Assembly: GCA_919902505.1 (NCBI GenBank)
Contig: CAKKRE010000002.1
Span: 62,001 to 126,000 of the forward strand
Reading direction: 5' to 3'
From: Nitrospiraceae bacterium
GTDB lineage: Bacteria > Nitrospirota > Nitrospiria > Nitrospirales > Nitrospiraceae
Length of the DNA: 64,000 nt
The translations under genes were made by a program, and so were the position numbers. The notes below the pieces were generated by a model. It did no database searches. It saw nothing but the letters and a program-made list of their open reading frames with translations, and had not been told where the DNA came from. Positions 17,622 through 26,407 of the stretch are shown in pieces (within the stretch, counting starts at the first letter, position 1; the number at the start of each line of letters is the position of its first letter).

Positions 17622-18719
17622 ATGGCACTTCCACTGTCTCAGGCACAGCGTCCAGCGAATCCGGTCCGCGTTCTGGTCGTGGACGACTCGGCCTTCATGC
17701 GAAAAAGTCTGACGACCATGCTCGAAGAGGGCAAACAGATCCACGTAGTGGGTGTGGCGAGAAACGGTGAGGAAGCCGTTCAACAGGTTCAGCAGTTGAA
17801 GCCCGATGTCGTCACGATGGATGTGGAAATGCCGGGAATGACGGGACTGCAGGCGTTGCAGCAAATCATGTCGAAGTTCCCCGTGCCGGTCATTATGGTC
17901 AGTTCGATCACCGTGGAAGGCGCTCAAGAAACCCTGCAAGCACTGGAATGGGGCGCGGTGGATTTTGTGCCGAAACAACTCGATGGTGTCGTATCCAAGA
18001 TTGCGGACATTCAACAACAGCTGGTGTCCAAAGTGCTGGCCGCCAGATATGCCGGCGCGAAACTGAAAAAGATTCCGATGACGGGCGTCACGAAGTCGTC
18101 TGCCATGCAGGTCAAAGCGTTGAGCAGCCAATCGGTGAGTGTGACTCGCGGCACCAAGCTCATTGCGATCGGATGCTCCACGGGGGGGCCGCAGGCCTTG
18201 TTTGAAATCATGCCGATGATCCCGGCGGATTGTCCGGCTGGAATCGTCATCGTCCAGCACATGCCCAAATTCTTTACCAAGCCCTTCGCCGAACGCCTGA
18301 ATAGCCTATGTCCTTTGGATGTGCGTGAAGCCGTCGAGGGGGATGAAGTGAAACCCGGCCGCGTGCTCGTCGCTCCCGGCGGGATGCAGTTCCGCATCGT
18401 CAAAAAAACGATTACGAGTTCAGTCGTCAAGTTGTCGCCTAATGTGGAAAACCATCCTCACGCTCCGTCGGTCGACATCATGTTGAAATCCGTGGCGGCG
18501 CTGTATGGCGAACGCACGATCGGGGTGATCTTAACCGGAATGGGCCACGACGGATTGGAAGGAATGAAAGCGATCAAGGCGGCGAAGGGGCGAACGGTGG
18601 CGCAAGACGAAGCCTCGAGTATCGTGTACGGCATGCCGAAAGCCGTAGTGGAAGCCGGGTGCGCAGAAAAAGTGGTTTCGCTCTCCAAAGTCATCGGCGA
18701 AATCATGAATATGGTGTGA
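17622..18719 (+). CDS. cheB: Chemotaxis methylesterase/deamidase CheB
   Basis: About 365 residues from the ATG at 17622; an ATG at 17604 is in frame but overlaps the possible -10 element. The receiver domain holds Asp67 in VTMDVEMPGMTG. The C-terminal methylesterase domain carries its triad: Ser186 in IAIGCSTGGPQAL, His213 in VIVQHMPKFF and Asp310 in GVILTGMGHDGLEG. CheB removes methyl groups from receptors after phosphorylation by CheA. Confidence 0.94.
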   Translation: MALPLSQAQRPANPVRVLVVDDSAFMRKSLTTMLEEGKQIHVVGVARNGEEAVQQVQQLKPDVVTMDVEMPGMTGLQALQQIMSKFPVPVIMVSSITVEGAQETLQALEWGAVDFVPKQLDGVVSKIADIQQQLVSKVLAARYAGAKLKKIPMTGVTKSSAMQVKALSSQSVSVTRGTKLIAIGCSTGGPQALFEIMPMIPADCPAGIVIVQHMPKFFTKPFAERLNSLCPLDVREAVEGDEVKPGRVLVAPGGMQFRIVKKTITSSVVKLSPNVENHPHAPSVDIMLKSVAALYGERTIGVILTGMGHDGLEGMKAIKAAKGRTVAQDEASSIVYGMPKAVVEAGCAEKVVSLSKVIGEIMNMV

Positions 18720-18767
18720 CAGGAATCGTCAACTCAATCGTTCACACATGGAGAGGTAGGAGGAGTT

Positions 18768-20453
18768 ATGGGGAGCATGATGAAAAGTATGACGATCGGC
18801 CCGAAGTTCATCTTGTCGATTTCCGTGGCGGCGTTCGTCGCCATTGCTATCGGGCTCTTCGTGTTGTATCAGCAGGAAGAAGACAAGATGGACATGATGT
18901 TGTCCGGGCGTGCCCAGGTTCTGTCTCAGCAGATCATGATCGGGCGCGCCTATATCGCCACCAACTATGCCGCCAAGATCAAAAAGTCGAAAGCCGGTTC
19001 TGAGATTCAGGTGCTCAAAGACCATAGCGGCAACCCGGATGCCATTCCGGTGCCTGCTACTGCGGTTCGAGAAATGGGCGAGGAGGCCAGCCGGACAGGC
19101 CTGTATAACGCCAGGCTGGTGAGTCAGAATCCCGTGAACCCGGCCAACTCTCCGAAGGACAATTTTGAGAACGAGGCCATCAGGGCCATCATGGGCGGAG
19201 CAGAGAGTTACGCTCGCCGGGATGATGTCAACGGAGTGCCGACCTATCGTCGTGCCATGATAGATAAGGCGACGACCGCTGCCTGCATCAGCTGCCATAC
19301 CAGCAACCAGGTCGGCGACACGCTCGGCATATTGAGCGTGTCTCTGCCGATGGGGCCGGCGATTGTACTCTCCAATAAGTCTATGTGGCAGACCGGCGGA
19401 CTGATGGCCGGTATCGTTGTGATCATCATGGTGATCACGTACTTCCTGCTCCGCAACATTGTGCTGCAGCCGTTGGCCAAAATGAGCGACATTTTGCGCG
19501 ACATTGCGAAGGGCGAGGGCGACCTCACCAAGCGTGTGCCTTGTGAGGGCAACGACGAAATCGCGCACATGGGCAAGTACTTCAACGAGTTTATCGAAAA
19601 GTTACAGCACATGATTAAGAAGGTCGCTCACGTGACGGACAAAGTCGCTTCCGCCTCGGTTGAATTGTCAGCGACCGCCGAGGAGATCTCGAAGGGCACC
19701 GACACCTTGACGTCGCGCGCGTCTCAAACTGCCGCTGCGGTGGAGGAGATGAATGCGACCGTCGGACAAGTTGCGCAGAACTCCGGCAAAGCAGCCAGTC
19801 TGGCGCAAGACACCGTGAAAACCGCTCAAGAGGGTGGAACCGTGGTGTCGAGCACCATCTCCGGTATGCAACAGCTGTCTGAAGCTGTGTCGAATTCCGC
19901 AACCATCATCTCTGATTTGGGCAAATCGTCCGACCAGATCGGCGAGATTGTGCGAACGATCGAAGACATCGCCGACCAGACCAATTTGCTGGCCTTGAAC
20001 GCGGCCATTGAAGCGGCTCGAGCCGGTGAACAGGGTCGGGGATTCGCCGTGGTGGCCGATGAAGTCCGGAAACTTGCGGAACGGACCACCAAAGCGACCA
20101 AGGAAATCGGCGACATGATCCGCCAGATCCAGCACGATACACGGGGCGCTGTGGACTCGATGCAGCAGGGTACCCAGAAAGTCACGGCCGGTGTGGATCT
20201 GGTCAATAAGACCGGTGACGCCCTGTCGCAGATCGTGCGCATGGTCTCAGAGAGCGCCGATATGATCCGACAGATCGCCGTGGCATCGGAAGAGCAATCT
20301 GTGGCGACGCAGCAGATCGCGAGCGACATCGAAAACGTGGCGAAGGTCACTAAAGAGTCGTCGTCCGGCGCACATGAGTCGGCGAAGGCAAGCCAGGACC
20401 TGAGCCAGTTGGCGGTCGAATTGCAGGGGATCGTGGGTGGATTCAAGCTCTAA
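18768..20453 (+). CDS. Methyl-accepting chemotaxis protein with Tll0287-like haem-c sensor
   Basis: 561 residues. TM1 is about 13-34 and TM2 about 209-228; a periplasmic region of about 175 residues lies between. It contains the Tll0287/DUF3365 pattern ([14 protein letters not shown] ... [14 protein letters not shown]) and ends with [10 protein letters not shown], a CxxCH c-type haem motif (Cys173, Cys176, His177). A HAMP domain follows, then the signalling hairpin ([20 protein letters not shown]). No CheR-docking pentapeptide is at the C-terminus (ends GGFKL). The motif suggests redox, NO or O2 sensing; the ligand is unknown. It lies inside the che operon between cheB and cheW. Confidence 0.92.
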   Translation: MGSMMKSMTIGPKFILSISVAAFVAIAIGLFVLYQQEEDKMDMMLSGRAQVLSQQIMIGRAYIATNYAAKIKKSKAGSEIQVLKDHSGNPDAIPVPATAVREMGEEASRTGLYNARLVSQNPVNPANSPKDNFENEAIRAIMGGAESYARRDDVNGVPTYRRAMIDKATTAACISCHTSNQVGDTLGILSVSLPMGPAIVLSNKSMWQTGGLMAGIVVIIMVITYFLLRNIVLQPLAKMSDILRDIAKGEGDLTKRVPCEGNDEIAHMGKYFNEFIEKLQHMIKKVAHVTDKVASASVELSATAEEISKGTDTLTSRASQTAAAVEEMNATVGQVAQNSGKAASLAQDTVKTAQEGGTVVSSTISGMQQLSEAVSNSATIISDLGKSSDQIGEIVRTIEDIADQTNLLALNAAIEAARAGEQGRGFAVVADEVRKLAERTTKATKEIGDMIRQIQHDTRGAVDSMQQGTQKVTAGVDLVNKTGDALSQIVRMVSESADMIRQIAVASEEQSVATQQIASDIENVAKVTKESSSGAHESAKASQDLSQLAVELQGIVGGFKL

Positions 20454-20479
20454 GCAGCAACCACGAGAAGGAGCCCAGC

Positions 20480-20998
20480 ATGAGTGCGACTGAACAACAG
20501 GTGCAATCTCACTACCAGGCGACCGCAGAAAATTCTGCGGACCGTCTGGAGGAGAAGAACGGTGACGATCTGCTGCAGTTCGTGATTTGTCTGATCGGGA
20601 GCGAAGAGTTCGCGGTGGATGTCCTCAGTGTGCAGGAGATCAACCGGATCGTGGAGGTCACGCGAGTTCCAAAGACGCCCTCCTATGTGGAGGGCGTCAT
20701 CAATCTGCGTGGCCGCATTATTCCCGTGCTGGACCTCCGGAAACTCTTCGGCCTCAGCGGGGCCCAACAGACCACTCAGACGCGAATCGTGGTGGTCTCG
20801 GTGCAGGCACGACTGGTCGGGCTGATCGTGGATTCAGTGGAAGAGGTGTTGCGGGTACCGAGAAGCGCCATTGAGCCGCCGCCTTCGGTCGGCACAATGG
20901 CCGGTGCTGAATTCACCCAGGGAGTCGGGCGGATCGATGACCGCCTCCTCATTCTGGTGGATCTGAGCCGGCTGCTCTTGGCCCGGGAAGCAGCGTAA
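20480..20998 (+). CDS. cheW: Chemotaxis coupling protein CheW
   Basis: 172 residues with a 30-residue polar N-terminal extension before the CheW domain. LQFVICLIGSEEFAVDVLSV, then VEGVINLRGRIIPVLDLRK and LVGLIVDSVEEVLRVP are the standard segments. CheW bridges receptors and CheA. It is the last gene of the che operon. Confidence 0.94.
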   Translation: MSATEQQVQSHYQATAENSADRLEEKNGDDLLQFVICLIGSEEFAVDVLSVQEINRIVEVTRVPKTPSYVEGVINLRGRIIPVLDLRKLFGLSGAQQTTQTRIVVVSVQARLVGLIVDSVEEVLRVPRSAIEPPPSVGTMAGAEFTQGVGRIDDRLLILVDLSRLLLAREAA

Positions 20999-21056
20999 GA
21001 AGCTGCCTGACCGTGAGTGGGGTGCGACAGAGGCGTTACGATCATCCAGGGGTGCG

Positions 21057-21299
21057 TTAGGAACTCTGGGGGTCGGAAGAGGGTGGCAGGGAGGGTCCGC
21101 GGCGGCTTCGGGCGTCAAGGACCCTCTCAAGCAACTGCAACGACTCCGTCAACACATCCGAGGCGCAATGCAAAGTGACATGAAATTGTTGCATGGCTTC
21201 CGGCCAACGCCCTTCTTGCTGCAGGACCTGAAACTTCCGATGTTGCTCATCGAGAATGGCTTGTTTGGCATCGAGCATCAAGCTATCGGCAGGACCCAC
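21057..21299 (-). CDS. Small hypothetical protein opposite the che-mot junction
   Basis: About 80 residues on the minus strand in the 430-base gap between cheW and motA. The preferred start is a GTG at 21299 with GGAGGT 6 bases upstream; an in-frame TTG at 21317 is an alternative. The sequence is helical and amphipathic (AILDEQHRKFQVLQQEGRW, then DVLTESLQLLERVLDARSRR), like small export chaperones of the FlgN/FliT size, but I see no family signature. An ORF on the other strand is judged a shadow. Confidence 0.5.
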   Translation of the reverse strand: MGPADSLMLDAKQAILDEQHRKFQVLQQEGRWPEAMQQFHVTLHCASDVLTESLQLLERVLDARSRRGPSLPPSSDPQSS

Positions 21300-21428
21300 A
21301 AGAGCACCTCCATGCAAGACAATTGTGACTCGACCGCACGCTATCAGAGTGTTTCCGAACGACGCAAGCCCACCATTCTGGGTACAGCGATGCGCGGCGT
21401 CCGGACGCAGTGGTGAGGTAATCGACCA

Positions 21429-22199
21429 GTGGATATCGCAACAATCTTAGGTGTCGTCATCGCAATCGGGTCCATCCTGGGCGGCCAGGCGCTCGAAGGC
21501 GGTCATATCGGATCAGTCCTCCAACTGACGGCATTTATCATCGTCATGGGAGGGACGATCGGAGCCTGTTGCGTCCAAAACCCCCTCTCCGTCGTCCTGA
21601 AATCCATCAGCATGGTCTCGCTGGCGCTGACCAATCCTCCTCACGACGTGAAAGGCACCATCACCCAGATCCTCGACCTGGCCAACGTCTCACGCAAGCA
21701 GGGGTTACTCGCGTTGGAAGGAAAACTGAAGGACCTGCACGATCCATTTTTTAAAAAGGGCATCCAGTTGATCGTCGATGGAACCGACCCGAAACTGCTC
21801 CAGGAAATCCTGGAAATCGAGGTCGAACACCATGAAGAGGAAGGGGTCCATGCGGCCAAGGTCTGGGAAGCCGCCGGCGGATATGCGCCCACCGTCGGGA
21901 TTCTTGGCGCCGTACTCGGGTTGATCCACGTGATGGAAAACTTGGCCGACCCGTCAAAACTCGGCGGTGGTATCGCCGTTGCCTTCGTTGCAACGGTCTA
22001 CGGCGTCGGTGCGGCGAACCTGTTCTTCCTGCCGATCGGCAACAAGATGAAGTTCAAACTGAAGGAAGAGGCCGGGTTGCGCACCATGGTCATTATGGGG
22101 CTCGTCGGTCTGGCTCAGGGCGAAAACCCCCGGCTCCTGCAGGAAAAACTCGAAAGTTTCCTCCCTCCGCATGAGCGCACCAAAGAAGACAAGAAATAA
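21429..22199 (+). CDS. motA: Flagellar motor stator protein MotA
   Basis: 256 residues with GTG start (GAGGTA upstream). Four membrane segments: about 2-20, 30-50, and the pair near 150-170 and 182-200 (GGYAPTVGILGAVLGLI; GGIAVAFVATVYGVGAANL). The cytoplasmic loop between TM2 and TM3 holds the charged residues that touch FliG. The GILGAVLGLI and GGIAVAF segments fit the proton-type MotA family. motB follows after 81 bases. Confidence 0.95.
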   Translation: MDIATILGVVIAIGSILGGQALEGGHIGSVLQLTAFIIVMGGTIGACCVQNPLSVVLKSISMVSLALTNPPHDVKGTITQILDLANVSRKQGLLALEGKLKDLHDPFFKKGIQLIVDGTDPKLLQEILEIEVEHHEEEGVHAAKVWEAAGGYAPTVGILGAVLGLIHVMENLADPSKLGGGIAVAFVATVYGVGAANLFFLPIGNKMKFKLKEEAGLRTMVIMGLVGLAQGENPRLLQEKLESFLPPHERTKEDKK

Positions 22200-22280
22200 C
22201 GTCGCTCGTCGTGCGGAAACGTATCTCGTGGCCTAGAGCTGACACTTCACGTTTCACGTGAGACGATTCACGGGGATTCA

Positions 22281-23060
22281 ATGGCGAAAAAGAAACACGA
22301 GGAGCACGAAAACCACGAACGCTGGCTGGTGTCCTATGCGGACTTCATCACGTTGTTGTTCGCCTTTTTCGTTGTGATGTATTCGGTGTCGTCGGTCAAC
22401 GAGGGCAAATATCGCACGGTGAGCGACTCGATCAAGGCCGCGTTGAATCCGGTGAACAGTATCCCGTCCAGCCGGCTCCCCTTCAGCATCGGCGACACAA
22501 AACCGAAAATGATCCCGCCCGAACCAGAGCCTGTCAACGATCCCGTCATCCGCAGAATGCGAGAAATCGTGTCCAGGATCAATCCCCTCCTCAAGGGAGA
22601 GATAGCGGACGTTAAAATTGTAGAAACCGGCCACGGGTCCATTATGATTTCCTTACCGGAATCCATTCTCTTTCAAAGCGGGGAAGCGCGGGTGCGTTCG
22701 GAAGCATTGCCGTTCCTGAAAGCTCTTTCCGAGGTTCTGCTCGAAATGGGTCGCCACATTCGAATTCTCGGTCATACGGACAATGTGCCAATCAGAACGG
22801 CGCAGTTTCCTTCGAACTGGGAACTCTCCGCCGTGCGAGCGGTCATGGTCGTCAGAATTTTCTCGGAGCTCTATGAGGTGCCGATTACGCACCTCTCAGC
22901 CACCGGTTTTGCCGACTCAAAGCCGGTCGCAACGAACGATACCCCTGAAGGGCGGACTAAGAACCGGCGGGTAGAAATCATCATTCTTGAGAACCATGCC
23001 AACGAAGAAACGCTCGATGCATTGTTGCCCAATGAAGGTGCCTCGGCTCGACTTCCCTGA
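22281..23060 (+). CDS. motB: Flagellar motor stator protein MotB
   Basis: 259 residues. A short basic N-terminus precedes the single membrane segment; Asp21 in LVSYADFITLLFAFFVVM is the proton-carrying aspartate. A plug-like linker follows, then the OmpA-like peptidoglycan-binding domain (VRIFSELYEVP, ATGFADSKPVATNDTPEG, KNRRVEIII). MotA/MotB form the torque-generating channel. A copy of the palindromic intergenic repeat starts right after its stop. Confidence 0.95.
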   Translation: MAKKKHEEHENHERWLVSYADFITLLFAFFVVMYSVSSVNEGKYRTVSDSIKAALNPVNSIPSSRLPFSIGDTKPKMIPPEPEPVNDPVIRRMREIVSRINPLLKGEIADVKIVETGHGSIMISLPESILFQSGEARVRSEALPFLKALSEVLLEMGRHIRILGHTDNVPIRTAQFPSNWELSAVRAVMVVRIFSELYEVPITHLSATGFADSKPVATNDTPEGRTKNRRVEIIILENHANEETLDALLPNEGASARLP

Positions 23061-23192
23061 TACACGCGCGCCGGGTGCCAAGGCCGGCCGACGCAGGCGT
23101 ACTGGCAGTCCGTCGAGGAGGCCGAACGAGAACAGCCCCGCCGGGCGAGAGAATCGGACGCCGGAGCAGGCATTCATGAATAGTCCGGGTTA
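23061..23192 (+). repeat. Palindrome-ended intergenic repeat, copy A (left end missing)
   Basis: Its right end is TCATGAATAGTCCGGGTTA (23174-23192). The inner 100 bases align closely with copy E near 30100 (a shared stretch of GTCCGTCGAG, then GGCCGAACGAGAACA and CGGACGCCGGAGCAG). The left inverted repeat is not recognisable, so this copy is truncated or degenerate. It starts directly after the motB stop codon. Confidence 0.7.
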
Positions 23193-23226
23193 GATCGATG
23201 TGGGTCATGACCGAAGGAAGTAGACC

Positions 23227-23697
23227 ATGGACCTCAAGGCGAGCCTCTGGTATTTCGTTCTCTTCAGCGTGACGGCGGCCTACCTGATCGTCCTGGCAGG
23301 CGTTCGATCCGCCAAGTCCCACGATGTGTCTCATCATTCGCATCGCATGATGGTGGGGTGCACGATCACCGGCATCTGGCTGGTGGCCTACGTACTCAAA
23401 CAACTTCTCTTCGGACGTGAGTCCTTCCGAGGATCCGAGAGTCAGTATTGGTCGCTCTACGTGCCCGTATTCGCGATGCATATGTTGTTCGCCGTCACGA
23501 CCATCGGGTTAGGCGCGTACAATCTTTATATGGGCCTGCATCGCCTGCGATACGGGAGCGTGGGGGCCATGGTGGCCGGCATGACCACCCACCGCAGGAT
23601 AGGTACTGCCCTCGTCTGGACGTTCAGCGGGACGATGGTCACGGCCTACCTCGTCTATCTCATGCTGTTCGTATGGTTTAACCCGCATTATTCATGA
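23227..23697 (+). CDS. DUF420 family membrane protein
   Basis: 156 residues with four membrane segments (about 7-25, 43-62, 78-98, 128-150). The histidine pattern (DVSHHSHRMM ... AMHMLFAV ... TTHRRIGTALVWTFSGTMV) fits DUF420/YozB proteins, some of which take part in haem-copper oxidase assembly. The last five codons and the stop lie inside the left arm of repeat copy B, so the native C-terminus may have been replaced. There is no oxidase gene nearby. Confidence 0.75.
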   Translation: MDLKASLWYFVLFSVTAAYLIVLAGVRSAKSHDVSHHSHRMMVGCTITGIWLVAYVLKQLLFGRESFRGSESQYWSLYVPVFAMHMLFAVTTIGLGAYNLYMGLHRLRYGSVGAMVAGMTTHRRIGTALVWTFSGTMVTAYLVYLMLFVWFNPHYS

Positions 23698-23873
23698 CGG
23701 TTCGTCGCGAAAGTGCGGAGTCGCGAAGCGAGACGGGCGCGCGGAGCCGGGAGGGAGGAAGGCATCCTTGAACAGGATGTCGACCAACCGAGCGGCGAGC
23801 CCGCCCGCCGACAGGCTGGTCGCAGCTGCGAATCCGCGATTGCAGCAGAAGCGCTCATGAATAATGCGGGTTA
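23679..23873 (+). repeat. Palindrome-ended intergenic repeat, copy B
   Basis: 195 bases with perfect 19-base terminal inverted repeats: TAACCCGCATTATTCATGA at 23679-23697 and its exact reverse complement at 23855-23873. No coding potential. The interior shares GACGGTTCGTCGCGAAA with copies C and D, and starts within the end of the DUF420 gene. The rest of the gap to 24038 shows no feature I can name. Confidence 0.88.
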
Positions 23874-24037
23874 AGGGGTAAGGCGTGGAATGTTCGATCA
23901 TTTTACCGGCGTCTTCATGAGGACACATTAAACTCGGTGCCGCCGAGGCCGTCCGGCCGCTCAACGATATTGCGACGACCATTTTGAACCATGTCACCCG
24001 TGCCTGATCGTTCACCTTTGCGCGTAGAGGAGCCATC

Positions 24038-24376
24038 ATGAAAATTACCCAGGAAATTCATAACAAGAAAGCCACTCTGAGACTCGAAGGCAACTTTACC
24101 TACACGCAGCGCAAAGCGTTTCAGGAAGTGCTGAAGACCATCTGCACCGATCACGTGGAGGAAGTCGTGATCGACCTGTCACAGGTGGTGTTTCTCGACA
24201 GCGCGGCGTTGGGATTGCTGATGATCACTCATCGGCAATTGGGAGCCGATAAACGCAAGCTCTCGCTGGCGTATCCTCAGCCGACGGTTCGTCAGATCAT
24301 CGAACTGGCGAATTTGCACAAGACGATCCCGATGATCGAGTCCGGGGTGTCGAGCCTGGCGAAGAAAATCGCATAA
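24038..24376 (+). CDS. STAS-domain anti-sigma factor antagonist (first copy)
   Basis: 112 residues, one STAS domain. VVIDLSQVVFLDSAALGLLM holds the conserved Ser that is phosphorylated in the SpoIIAA/RsbV family. Such proteins bind an anti-sigma or kinase partner only when not phosphorylated. It begins an operon with a second STAS protein, a PP2C phosphatase, an Hpt protein and a HATPase protein: all parts of a partner-switching circuit. Confidence 0.9.
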   Translation: MKITQEIHNKKATLRLEGNFTYTQRKAFQEVLKTICTDHVEEVVIDLSQVVFLDSAALGLLMITHRQLGADKRKLSLAYPQPTVRQIIELANLHKTIPMIESGVSSLAKKIA

Positions 24377-24408
24377 GGCTTTTTCTCCAGTCATGAGAGG
24401 AGCCTACT

Positions 24409-24759
24409 ATGCAGATCACTGAACGCCGTATCGGGCAGTCCATCATTCTCGATTTGACGGGAGAACTGAGCTACGCCAATCGCACTACGTTCAAAGCTGC
24501 GGTGGAGCGAAGTAAGCACAGCGGCTGTCGGCACCTGATTTTGAACATGCAAGGTGTTCGTTTTCTGGATAGTTCGGCTCTCGGCACGTTGGCGCTGTTG
24601 GCCCAGAGTTTTCCCGCCACGCAAGGCATGGTCAGCCTCCTGAACCCCCAGAGCTATGTCAAAGAAATCATCACCCTGGCAAATCTCCACCAGATCCTGC
24701 CGGTCTATACTTCGGAACAGGATGCCCTTGCGGGGAGCCGTCTTCCCGCGGCCGGATAA
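24409..24759 (+). CDS. STAS-domain anti-sigma factor antagonist (second copy)
   Basis: 116 residues, a diverged paralogue of the preceding gene (shared ITLANLHQILPVYTSE and IIELANLHKTIPMIES endings). The phospho-site is the Ser in VRFLDSSALGTLAL. Two STAS antagonists in tandem suggest two outputs or partners for one switch. It is 32 bases from the first STAS gene, and the response regulator follows after 23 bases. Confidence 0.9.
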   Translation: MQITERRIGQSIILDLTGELSYANRTTFKAAVERSKHSGCRHLILNMQGVRFLDSSALGTLALLAQSFPATQGMVSLLNPQSYVKEIITLANLHQILPVYTSEQDALAGSRLPAAG

Positions 24760-24782
24760 ATCCGCTATCAGGAGCAGCAGAC

Positions 24783-26048
24783 GTGGCTGAGCCAGCGCAT
24801 CGCATCGAGGATGAACCTCTTGCCGGTAAGGCCGCCAAGCCTACGCCGGTCATCCTTCTCGTCGACGACGATGAGATGACCCGTATCAGTATGGCCGGGC
24901 GGCTGAAACGGTTGGGCTACCGTGTCATCGAAGCCGGCGATGGAGTTGCCGGATTGGCAGCTGTCCGCGCACAGCGTCCGGATCTGGTGATCCTCGATTG
25001 GATGATGCCGGGTCTGGACGGCCCTAGCGTCTGCGAGGCGATCCGTGCGGATGGGGAGTTACGGTCCAGCCAAGTCGTGCTCATGACCGCGCACGACCAG
25101 CCCGGACAAATTGCGGAGGGTCTCTCGCGCGGGGCCGACGATTTTCTCAGCAAGGCGGCGAGCAAGCAGGAAGTCCTGGCACGGGTGCAGGCCAGCCTCC
25201 GATCCAGTGCGCTGGTCCGTGAAATCGAACGCACGCGCGACGATCTCGATCGTTCTCATCGGCTGCTGTCCGCAAAGCAAGCCGAACTGGAGAGCGAACT
25301 GCAATCGGCTGCGGAATTCGTGCGCGCGCAGCTTCCTCTGCCCGGCATGCCGGCTCCGGGAATCGGCATGCAGTGGGCCTACCAACCGTCTCTCGCTTTG
25401 GGCGGCGACTTGTTTCAGGTCGGCGCCTGGGGCTCCGAGACGCTCGGTCTCTATATTCTCGATGCGTCGGGCCACGGTGTGGCCGCGGCCTTGCGCGCCG
25501 TCGCATTGATGAGTTTTTTGCGTGAAGAGAATCTCGCGAAAGCCGTCGGAAGTTTCGATCCGGGGGCCATCATCACGGAAGCGAACCGTCGGTTTCCGCT
25601 GACCCAGGACGGGGAATATTTCACCCTGTGGGTCGGGCGTCTGCATCTTCCGTCGCAGACCGTATCGTATGCAGCAGCGGGGCACTGCGGCGCATTTCTC
25701 CATTCCCTGCAAGGGGCCTCGCAATGGTTATCGTCGGCGAGCCTCCCGCTCGGGTTCGACCCGACCATCACCTTCGACAGTGCGACCGCACAATTGCGGC
25801 CTCGGGATCGTCTGTATCTCCTGAGTGATGGGATCTATGAAGCCCCGTCGCCGACCGGGGAGCTGTGGGGCAGGGAACGCTTGCAGGCCACACTGGAAAG
25901 CCACCGTAACCACACGTTGGCGCACAGCATCGGAGATACCATGACCACCGCTCGACAATGGCTAGGGGGCGACATTTTCCCCGACGACGTGGCGCTCCTC
26001 GGCGTCGAAGTGTTGGACAGCTCAGGTCCGGCAAAGGAGAAGTCGTAA
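24783..26048 (+). CDS. Response regulator with PP2C (SpoIIE/RsbU-type) phosphatase output
   Basis: 421 residues. Receiver domain about 20-140 (ILLVDDDEMTRISMAGRLKR; phospho-Asp in LVILDWMMPGLDG), coiled-coil linker about 150-185, then a PP2C domain (about 195-415). Metal-binding positions are seen in LALGGDLF, ILDASGHGVAAAL, LLSDGIYEA and FPDDVALLGVEV. In GGDLFQ the usual second aspartate after GGD is Gln, a change that may affect metal binding. It probably dephosphorylates one or both STAS proteins when its receiver is phosphorylated. Confidence 0.9.
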   Translation: MAEPAHRIEDEPLAGKAAKPTPVILLVDDDEMTRISMAGRLKRLGYRVIEAGDGVAGLAAVRAQRPDLVILDWMMPGLDGPSVCEAIRADGELRSSQVVLMTAHDQPGQIAEGLSRGADDFLSKAASKQEVLARVQASLRSSALVREIERTRDDLDRSHRLLSAKQAELESELQSAAEFVRAQLPLPGMPAPGIGMQWAYQPSLALGGDLFQVGAWGSETLGLYILDASGHGVAAALRAVALMSFLREENLAKAVGSFDPGAIITEANRRFPLTQDGEYFTLWVGRLHLPSQTVSYAAAGHCGAFLHSLQGASQWLSSASLPLGFDPTITFDSATAQLRPRDRLYLLSDGIYEAPSPTGELWGRERLQATLESHRNHTLAHSIGDTMTTARQWLGGDIFPDDVALLGVEVLDSSGPAKEKS

Positions 26049-26407
26049 TGGATGGTCAACCCGTCATGGACCTGGCGTCCGCCATGGAACGGTTCGACGG
26101 CGATCAGGACTTGTTTCTGACCCTGGCCGAGATGTTCCTCGAGCGTTCACCCGCAACACTCACTGCAATCCAGACAGCCCTCGCCGACAAGAATCTTCCG
26201 ATGCTGGCCAAGGAAGCGCACAAACTGAAAGGATCGGCCATGGAGTTCTGTGCCCGCCCGACCGTGGCCGCCGCGGGGCAGCTTGAAGAATCGGCCCGAC
26301 GGTCGGCCCTGAACGAGATCGCAGCAATCGGAGAGCGGGTCCATGCCGAAGTTCAGCGATTGACGGCCGCCCTGCAGGTGATCATCGAGAAGGGATTTCC
26401 TTCATGA
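26048..26407 (+). CDS. Histidine phosphotransfer (Hpt) domain protein
   Basis: 119 residues from the ATG at 26048, which overlaps the preceding TAA by one base (TAATG). The phospho-His is in AKEAHKLKGSAMEF. A free Hpt protein between two receiver proteins suggests a phosphorelay: a hybrid kinase elsewhere passes phosphate through this protein to the receivers at 24783 and/or 26404. No kinase is coded in this operon. Confidence 0.88.
   Translation: MDGQPVMDLASAMERFDGDQDLFLTLAEMFLERSPATLTAIQTALADKNLPMLAKEAHKLKGSAMEFCARPTVAAAGQLEESARRSALNEIAAIGERVHAEVQRLTAALQVIIEKGFPS

Noticed and set aside
23928-23960. Possible sigma-28 site before the first STAS gene (TAAA-N15-GCC)
   Set aside because: Only the -35 and three bases of the -10 fit; GCCGTCCG is far from GCCGATAA.
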